Shown one piece after another: positions 58,938-64,000 of a stretch of 64,000 nt of DNA. The first letter of the stretch is position 1; every line of letters begins with the position of its first letter. Below the pieces are notes generated by a model. That model did not search any database and was not told where the DNA came from. It worked only from the letters and a program-made list of their open reading frames with translations. Source of the DNA: Caldilineaceae bacterium (GTDB lineage Bacteria; Chloroflexota; Anaerolineae; Caldilineales; Caldilineaceae); contig JAJDZJ010000188.1 in NCBI GenBank assembly GCA_022824685.1, positions 27,718-91,717 of the forward strand, read 5' to 3'. A program made the position numbers and the translations under genes.

Positions 58938-60098
58938 ATGACAACCTATCGTACAGGAATCATCGCGTGCGGCATCATCGCGCGTGTGCATGCTCGGGCC
59001 TGGCAAGGCGTGGAAGGCACGCCAACAACGATCGGCGCGATTGCGGACTCAAACGAGGACGCGCTGAGGGAGTTTGGCGACTTCTTTGGCGTGCCGGAGG
59101 AGCATCGCTATGCGGACTACAGGCAGATGCTGGACCGTGAAGAGCTGGATTTTGTTGATGTGTGCTCCTGGCACCAGCTGCATGCAGAGATGGTGATCGC
59201 GGCCGCCGCACGCCAGCCCAAAGCAATCATCTGTCAGAAGCCGATGGCGGTAGACCTGGGGGAGGCCGACGCAATGTTGACCGCCTGCCGGCGGAACGGC
59301 GTCAAGCTGATGATTGCATACCAACGGCCCCACCACGCCACCTGGCTTCAGGCTCGTGAGTTGGTGCGAGAGGGAGCGATCGGGCGCGTCTTGCAGATAC
59401 AGCTGGATTCAGGGGGCAATCTGCTCAACACCAATTCGCACAATATTCGCCTGGCGCTATTTCTGATGGACGAGCCGCAAGTAGAGTGGGTGATGGGCGC
59501 TGTGGAGCGGACCACGGAGCAGTTGGAGCGCGGTCTGCCCGCGGAGGATGCCTGCCTTGGACTTGCCGCGTGCGACAACGGCACCACCATCCTGATCATG
59601 GGGAACTTGATTCACGGGCTGGGCCAGGGATGCCGTGTCATAGGCACTGACGGAATCATGGAACTCAGCACCTCCTATCATCCTGATAGCGAGATTCCAT
59701 CCGATGCGCCGATGCACATGCCGGAGGGTCTGTCCGCGCGCTACAATTACGAAATCGGCACAGTTCGCTATTTCAGCGGCAAGACCGGGGGATGGGAGGC
59801 TTTGTCGGCGCCATGGCACGACTGTTGGTCGCGACAGTGCGAGGAGGCGATTAGCTGGGTTGAAGGGCGGGTAGAGAACCCCATCAGCGGCGGGGAGCGA
59901 GGGAGGGCGGTCCAGGAGGTGATGATGGCATTGTATGAGTCGGCTCGCAGAAGGCAGCGGATCTACCTCCCATTGAAGACGCGCGTCAATCCACTCAAAT
60001 TGATGGTTGAGAAGGGCGAACTGCCAGTGGAGTGGCCTGGAAAATACGAACGCCGCGCAACGCTTGTGCGCGGCGAAGGCATGTCATGGCACGAATAG
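58938..60098 (+). CDS. Gfo/Idh/MocA family oxidoreductase
   Basis: The 386-residue protein has a Rossmann start (RTGIIACGIIARVHARAW), VDVCSWHQLHAEMV, a QKP in place of EKP (AIICQKPMAVDL) and the NSHNIRLALFLMDE helix of the C-terminal domain. The C-terminal KYERRATLVRGEGMSWHE tail is an addition. AGGAG lies before ATG 58938. It is similar in type to the three genes at 33.9-37.7 kb and is followed by a convergent dioxygenase-like gene. Confidence 0.88.
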   Translation: MTTYRTGIIACGIIARVHARAWQGVEGTPTTIGAIADSNEDALREFGDFFGVPEEHRYADYRQMLDREELDFVDVCSWHQLHAEMVIAAAARQPKAIICQKPMAVDLGEADAMLTACRRNGVKLMIAYQRPHHATWLQARELVREGAIGRVLQIQLDSGGNLLNTNSHNIRLALFLMDEPQVEWVMGAVERTTEQLERGLPAEDACLGLAACDNGTTILIMGNLIHGLGQGCRVIGTDGIMELSTSYHPDSEIPSDAPMHMPEGLSARYNYEIGTVRYFSGKTGGWEALSAPWHDCWSRQCEEAISWVEGRVENPISGGERGRAVQEVMMALYESARRRQRIYLPLKTRVNPLKLMVEKGELPVEWPGKYERRATLVRGEGMSWHE

Positions 60099-60120
60099 TA
60101 GCTGGGACTGAAGAAACCTG

Positions 60121-60981
60121 CTACTCCTCCCGGAGCGTTCCGTCCGGGCGCACACGCTTGGGACGAATGATCGTTACACTATCGTCTTCAATGATCGGAC
60201 GGTCGTAGATGTAGGGGGGCTCCAAAACTGCCTGTTGGGCCGGAGTCAACTCGGCAACCCAGTCCGGCATGGAAGTCTCATAGACGCCGCCGGCAAAGTG
60301 CAGATAGTTGGGAGAGAATCGGTACAGGAGGGAGCGGCGCTGCTGCTTTGCGCGCCAGGGCAGGGTTCCGTGGATCGTGGCTTCGTTGAAGATCACCATG
60401 TCGCCCGCCTTGCAGGGCACATTGTAGACCAGTTCGCGGTTCTTTTCGTACCTGGCAATGTCCTCGGGCATGGGGAAGTTCGCCTTGTGGCTTCCAGGAA
60501 TTACGCACAGCCCGCCATCGCCTTCGTTCACGTCGGCGAGCTGGAACTGACAGACGATCATGCCGCAACGCATCTGGCCGTTGGCATAGCTGTAATGTTG
60601 TGTGCCGTCGAACACTTTGCTTGTCGACCCATGAAGGCGCAGCCCCTCCGTTCCGGCTCTCGCGGCCAGCATGAATGGCGCGTGGTCCATCTTCCAGCCG
60701 CGGCCAAACATTGTGTTCAGATAGGGGAGCAGTTTGGGGTGTGCCAGCAGGTCGCGGAAAGGCTGACACCAGGGCTGCTCCCAGGTCAGCATTCCGCTGA
60801 AGAAATCACGCGGAAGATCTCCTGCCATGTCCCCGTCGGGGGCCGAATTGGGATCGGGAATCGCCTTGTCCCAGTTGGCTTCGAAGGCGTCGTTGAGTGA
60901 CTGTACCTCTTCGGGGGACAGGAAGTTTTCCACTTTGAGGAAGCCCTGAAGATCGTATAGAAACTTCTCGCGTTCGTTCAT
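60121..60981 (-). CDS. Phytanoyl-CoA dioxygenase-like protein without the HxD motif
   Basis: The 286-residue protein has the PhyH family start (FLYDLQGFLKVENFLSPEEV), GLCVIPGSHKANF and a distal histidine in NEATIHGTLPW followed by RRSLLYRFSP. Where the iron-binding His-x-Asp is expected it reads GLRLHGSTSKVFD, so the Asp is replaced by Ser. The same LHG form occurs in a widespread PhyH-like subgroup. An HxS or HxG site could leave an open coordination position on iron as in 2-oxoglutarate halogenases, or reflect loss of activity. It converges on the oxidoreductase gene. Confidence 0.82.
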   Translation of the reverse strand: MNEREKFLYDLQGFLKVENFLSPEEVQSLNDAFEANWDKAIPDPNSAPDGDMAGDLPRDFFSGMLTWEQPWCQPFRDLLAHPKLLPYLNTMFGRGWKMDHAPFMLAARAGTEGLRLHGSTSKVFDGTQHYSYANGQMRCGMIVCQFQLADVNEGDGGLCVIPGSHKANFPMPEDIARYEKNRELVYNVPCKAGDMVIFNEATIHGTLPWRAKQQRRSLLYRFSPNYLHFAGGVYETSMPDWVAELTPAQQAVLEPPYIYDRPIIEDDSVTIIRPKRVRPDGTLREE

Positions 60982-61138
60982 TTCTGACTCTCTGACGACT
61001 CAGGAAAATCGAGAAACCCGTTGAAAACTGGCTGGCGTTGGGTCCGCCCTAACTGATCCGCGTTGGTTTCAATTGCTAGCGCATACAGCTGTGAAGAGCA
61101 ACATGGCCCTTCTAGCAATGACGCCGAAAGTATCCTGA

Positions 61139-61903
61139 CTATTGTGATTTGGTTAGCGTAAAGGTCGCCTTCAGCATGATCGCGACTTCCACTTCTGAAG
61201 GTGAATTCTCCAGTGAACTGGCGCTCCCCATCAGGTAGTAGCCGCCTGTCGCTGTCTGCCCTGCATGGGCGATGCAGCCGCCCGCCGGCCGGATCGCGCC
61301 GACAGGCGAGACGTCTTCTGACACCGAGATAACGCGTCCCAACGACATATCCAGGAGACTAGCCATCCTCGACGCACGCTGACGCGCGTCGTCGAGGGCG
61401 ACGCGCATTGCATCCAGTTCAAGGGCAGCGCAGTCTTCGACGCGGAAGACCATGTTCGCGCCTTGTATTGTTGGGCCGCGTCTCCCCTCCATCTCGTCCA
61501 CGAGGTCCTGCATCAGCGAGAGCAGCCGGTCCAATTCGTCGAAGGAAAAAGCGACTTCACCCGCGAAACTTGAAGGGCCGTAGGAATAGTTTCGACTCAA
61601 ATAGTTTATTTCGATGGTATCTACATCAATGCCTTGTTCAGCCAAAAAGTCACCCACCTCGTCAAGGTCGGCCGGCTCGACAAAAGACAGCTCCGGTCCT
61701 CCGGGTCCATAGGTGGGTTGATCGCCAATATACAGATTCACGCGAACACTGTCAGGAGCGGCCGACGCTGTGCCATAGCCCAATACGGTGATACTCATAG
61801 GAGGGTCGGACGAATCGCCTTGGCCAGTCGAAGCGCCCAGAGTGGTCGAAGGGACAATGAGGAGGAGCGCAAACAGCAGGAGATAGAGGAGCAACCTTTT
61901 CAT
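61139..61903 (-). CDS. SIMPL domain (DUF541) secreted protein
   Basis: The protein of about 254 residues begins with a Sec signal peptide (KRLLLYLLLFALLLIVPSTTLGA). A SIMPL domain then opens with ITVLGYGTASAAPDSVRVNL and closes with EVEVAIMLKATFTL. Intervening ARQRASRMASLLDMSLGRVISVSE is the family-typical helix and strand. ATG 61903 is chosen over ATG 61930 because AAAGGAA lies just upstream and the signal then starts at the N-terminus. Function in bacteria is poorly known; it is probably periplasmic or outside the membrane. Confidence 0.88.
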   Translation of the reverse strand: MKRLLLYLLLFALLLIVPSTTLGASTGQGDSSDPPMSITVLGYGTASAAPDSVRVNLYIGDQPTYGPGGPELSFVEPADLDEVGDFLAEQGIDVDTIEINYLSRNYSYGPSSFAGEVAFSFDELDRLLSLMQDLVDEMEGRRGPTIQGANMVFRVEDCAALELDAMRVALDDARQRASRMASLLDMSLGRVISVSEDVSPVGAIRPAGGCIAHAGQTATGGYYLMGSASSLENSPSEVEVAIMLKATFTLTKSQ

Positions 61904-62558
61904 CCGACATTCCTTTCTGAATTCTTTCATCGTTGAACGGAGAGTGCAGTCATTACACCGGTACGAAAGGTTAATATCGAGACTGAGGATTTGATATGAT
62001 ACTGGTCAGCGAAATCGCATGGTCAGGCAGGTATGGATCTTCCCTTCCTGCAAAGAGTTCCATCGGGGAGGGAAGGGGCCGAACGTACTCTTTATTTCCT
62101 TTGCCTTGCCCGTGTAACGCCAGACTTTCGAGGGGAAAACTGTTTCCGGAGGGAGAGCGGTTACCTGGGAACGCAGACTCACTGGCATTAAGAGTTGTAA
62201 CAGTGTGAATTTAACCTATTGGCCTGAAACTGGCAAATGGGTTTTCGCGGCCAGAAGTGGCTGAACTTGTCTTCCAATCGTCATGATACAGGCTGTTTTC
62301 AGCCCTCCATGAGCCATTCTTGGAAGCCACGGTTGGTCGTCAGGTCGTCGCTGGAAGGGCCCTTTTTCTCACACGAGGGGGCCTGGCCTTTTCGTTTGAC
62401 AGAGAGGCGACTCCCACCTATGATCAGGCGGACATTGCTCTGTACAGTCCAATGGCCCAGTCTGGCAACTTCCGCGCTCCAATAGAGCGCGTCCCCAGTT
62501 CTGCGGTCGAAGCCATGTTGCCTTTTGTCAGCAGACTAGGAGATCGTGGAGCAGAACG
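61904..62558. other. Long intergenic region with one promoter
   Basis: The 655 bases between the SIMPL gene and a dioxygenase-like gene hold no frame with family resemblance. The clearest signal is a consensus-like promoter at 62396-62424 reading toward the gene at 62559. The rest shows no RNA or repeat I can support. Confidence 0.5.
62396..62424 (+). promoter_or_regulatory. Sigma-70-type promoter
   Basis: TTGACA (62396-62401), a 17-base spacer and TATGAT (62419-62424) give a near-perfect housekeeping promoter. Transcription would start near 62431, leaving a leader of about 130 bases before ATG 62559. Confidence 0.6.
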
Positions 62559-63413
62559 ATGAACATCATGAATCGTGAGATCGTCCCGATGACAGATGAG
62601 CAGAGGTTCTTTTTTGACCTGCGCGGCTGGATTCTGCTGCCGGGTGTTTTGACGCAGGATGAGATCAGGACAATGAAGGCCGAAGCGTACAGTTCCGGCG
62701 CAGTTACGCAGCATCGGGAGATAAACCCTAAGCGGTCCTTTCAGGGGACTCTTCAGACACTGCTGGACCATCCAGCAATTGTTGGAATCCTGTCAGAGAT
62801 CCTGTCTGAGGAGCCATTTCTGTCGGACGACTATTACGCTTTTCGCTGCGAGAATTCGTTCATCGCAGTGCGACCGCCGGGGTGGAGCAAGAGTGAGCGT
62901 AGAGACGGAGGGATGCCCCATGTCGTGCGTCCGCCCCAACAGGCAAACGCGATGCGCTATCAGGCGGCCGGCGGGAAGATCTTTGCCGGCCTGACGCGTG
63001 TGGTGTGGGAGCTGGAGGAGGTCAAGTCCGGGCAGGGGGGCACTTCGTTTCTCAGCGGATCGCACAAGTCTCATTTCAGCTATGGCGGCCCAGACCGATT
63101 CCGACCCAATGTCAGCGACTCTTCCTGGGAAGGCAGCATCCGAGAGTCGATGGAAGATTACAGTTGCCCGGCCGGGTCAGCCGTCATCTTCACCGAGAGT
63201 CTGTTGCACGCCGCCAACGACTGGACCAATCCTGACAATCCTCGATGCGCCATTTTCAATTGCTACAATTCGCTGTGGGCCCAGTGGCACCGGTTGAATC
63301 TGGATCACGACTTAATTCAGGCTATGCCCCCAAAACGCAGGTCACTCTTTCGAGGCGTTTGGCAGATCGGTGGAGAGAATCACGCGTATTCGCAGGAGAA
63401 TCGCAGCCTTTAG
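62559..63413 (+). CDS. Phytanoyl-CoA dioxygenase-like protein without the HxD motif
   Basis: The 284-residue protein follows the PhyH pattern: FFFDLRGWILLPGVLTQDEI at the start, GGTSFLSGSHKSHF, and the distal histidine in FTESLLHAANDWTNPDNPRC. The proximal iron site is altered: GGMPHVVRPPQQ aligns with the HxD strand, so the Asp is Val. Classical iron chemistry is therefore doubtful. Several Met codons lie at the start (62559, 62568, 62589). A strong promoter lies about 135 bases upstream. A truncated enolase-superfamily gene follows. Confidence 0.82.
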   Translation: MNIMNREIVPMTDEQRFFFDLRGWILLPGVLTQDEIRTMKAEAYSSGAVTQHREINPKRSFQGTLQTLLDHPAIVGILSEILSEEPFLSDDYYAFRCENSFIAVRPPGWSKSERRDGGMPHVVRPPQQANAMRYQAAGGKIFAGLTRVVWELEEVKSGQGGTSFLSGSHKSHFSYGGPDRFRPNVSDSSWEGSIRESMEDYSCPAGSAVIFTESLLHAANDWTNPDNPRCAIFNCYNSLWAQWHRLNLDHDLIQAMPPKRRSLFRGVWQIGGENHAYSQENRSL

Positions 63414-63762
63414 GCTTTCGCGTTCTCAATTGTTGTTGCGATGCGGCCATCCGGACGCCATTGCAAGCGAACTTAAGTGCTGAGTAAACGGTCCTGTTGC
63501 CGCGCCCGATACTGTCAAGGCCGCTACCGCTCTTACAGTGCCAGCAGGTCAGCGGCCTCTTCGAAGGCGAAATGTTGACTCGGCTGTAGGTTGAACTCTG
63601 CGAGGCAGAATACCAGAGGGACTTTCGGGCCGAGAGTCTTGCGTACAACAATATTGGGAGAGTTGTGAGGGCTCGAACGCTACGAAACCGGGCGTGCTTG
63701 CGGAGCAGGTTGGGTCTGGATGGTACTCCCATTTGCAAATACTCAGGACAAAGGGTGAAGTG
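63414..63762. other. Intergenic stretch
   Basis: The 349 bases after the dioxygenase-like gene contain no supported gene. The last 20 bases carry AGGGTGAAG, a ribosome-binding site for the short frame at 63763. Confidence 0.45.
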
Positions 63763-63903
63763 ATGAGAATCGACTCAGTTGAGACCTTCCTCGTTGACTC
63801 CGGAGCGGCGAAGCACTGGTTGTTTGTCAAGGTCGAGACGGATGAAGGGACGCACGGGTGGGGCAGGGCAATCGCATCTAAATCTGTAGGCCGATTCAGT
63901 TGA
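63763..63903 (+). pseudogene. Truncated N-terminus of a mandelate racemase/muconate lactonising-type enzyme
   Basis: The 46-residue frame MRIDSVETFLVDSGAAKHWL then FVKVETDEGTHGWGRA is the capping-domain start of enolase-superfamily sugar-acid dehydratases (IxxVExFxV, then VxTDEGxxGWGE). The sequence then loses similarity (IASKSVGRFS) and stops at TGA 63901-63903. No barrel domain follows in any frame in the remaining 97 bases. It is either a decayed relic or a gene broken by a rearrangement at about 63870. Its theme, sugar-acid catabolism, matches the island. Confidence 0.65.
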
Positions 63904-63931
63904 AATTGTGGCCAGAAGAAAGCGAGAATAA

Positions 63932-64000
63932 GTGGAAATCACCCTGCGCTTACTGAATATCGACGGGAAGACGCCGCGGATCAGGCCCTCAGTCGGCGAG
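63932..64000 (+). CDS. Possible start of a gene running off the right edge
   Basis: A frame opening with GTG 63932 reads VEITLRLLNIDGKTPRIRPS and is open to the edge. It has only a weak ribosome-binding site and 23 codons, so it may be chance. No family can be assigned. Confidence 0.2.
   Translation, partial: MEITLRLLNIDGKTPRIRPSVGE

Overview
The window is about 60% GC, gene dense and bacterial. The protein set (a Thermus-type LysW-dependent LysZ/LysJ pair, citramalate synthase with LeuCDB, many phytanoyl-CoA dioxygenase-like, sulfatase-like and Gfo/Idh/MocA proteins, an IS701-type relic) suggests a Chloroflexota genome, perhaps Caldilineales-like and possibly host-associated. That placement is inference from recalled protein similarity; there is no rRNA or other phylogenetic marker here and I recognised no tRNA gene.

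Region 1 (1-16.4 kb) is mainly amino-acid anabolism on the plus strand: the 3' end of gltB, then gltD, leuC-leuD, a methyltransferase, leuB, PEP carboxylase, citramalate synthase, ilvD and a TIM-barrel isomerase. Together these give ammonia assimilation, oxaloacetate supply, and the leucine and pyruvate-to-isoleucine routes. An acyl-CoA synthetase and an acyl-CoA dehydrogenase follow on the minus strand (14.8-17.9 kb).

Region 2 (17.9-21.9 kb) is a scar zone. It holds the decayed tail of a DNA methyltransferase, a small secreted protein, a possible decayed gene, a lipoprotein with a duplicated domain around an SH3b domain, and an internally deleted IS701-family relic.

Region 3 (21.9-37.7 kb) is a catabolic island: two HxD-type phytanoyl-CoA-dioxygenase-like enzymes, a glycoside-hydrolase-like protein, a Dabb protein, a true Cys-type sulfatase, an MFS transporter, a tandem pair of sulfatase-fold enzymes with Thr in place of the formylglycine Cys, a sugar isomerase and three Gfo/Idh/MocA oxidoreductases. 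The layout suggests breakdown of an esterified carbohydrate or polyol; the substrate is unknown.

Region 4 (37.8-46.4 kb) has an exonuclease-NUDIX pair, then a minus-strand LuxR regulator, HtrA-like protease and drug-type ABC exporter whose ATPase has Lys for the catalytic Glu. After it comes a sugar ABC importer operon (two permeases and a frameshifted binding protein) closed by a strong terminator. Region 5 (46.6-58.8 kb) is housekeeping: trkA-like, hisD, hisC, a DUF4432 protein, lysZ, lysJ, a VOC protein, a thioredoxin-reductase-like protein, murJ and an unclassified HExxH protein. Region 6 (58.9-64 kb) returns to the island's gene types: a Gfo/Idh/MocA protein, two dioxygenase-like proteins without the HxD motif, a SIMPL protein and a truncated enolase-superfamily gene at the edge.
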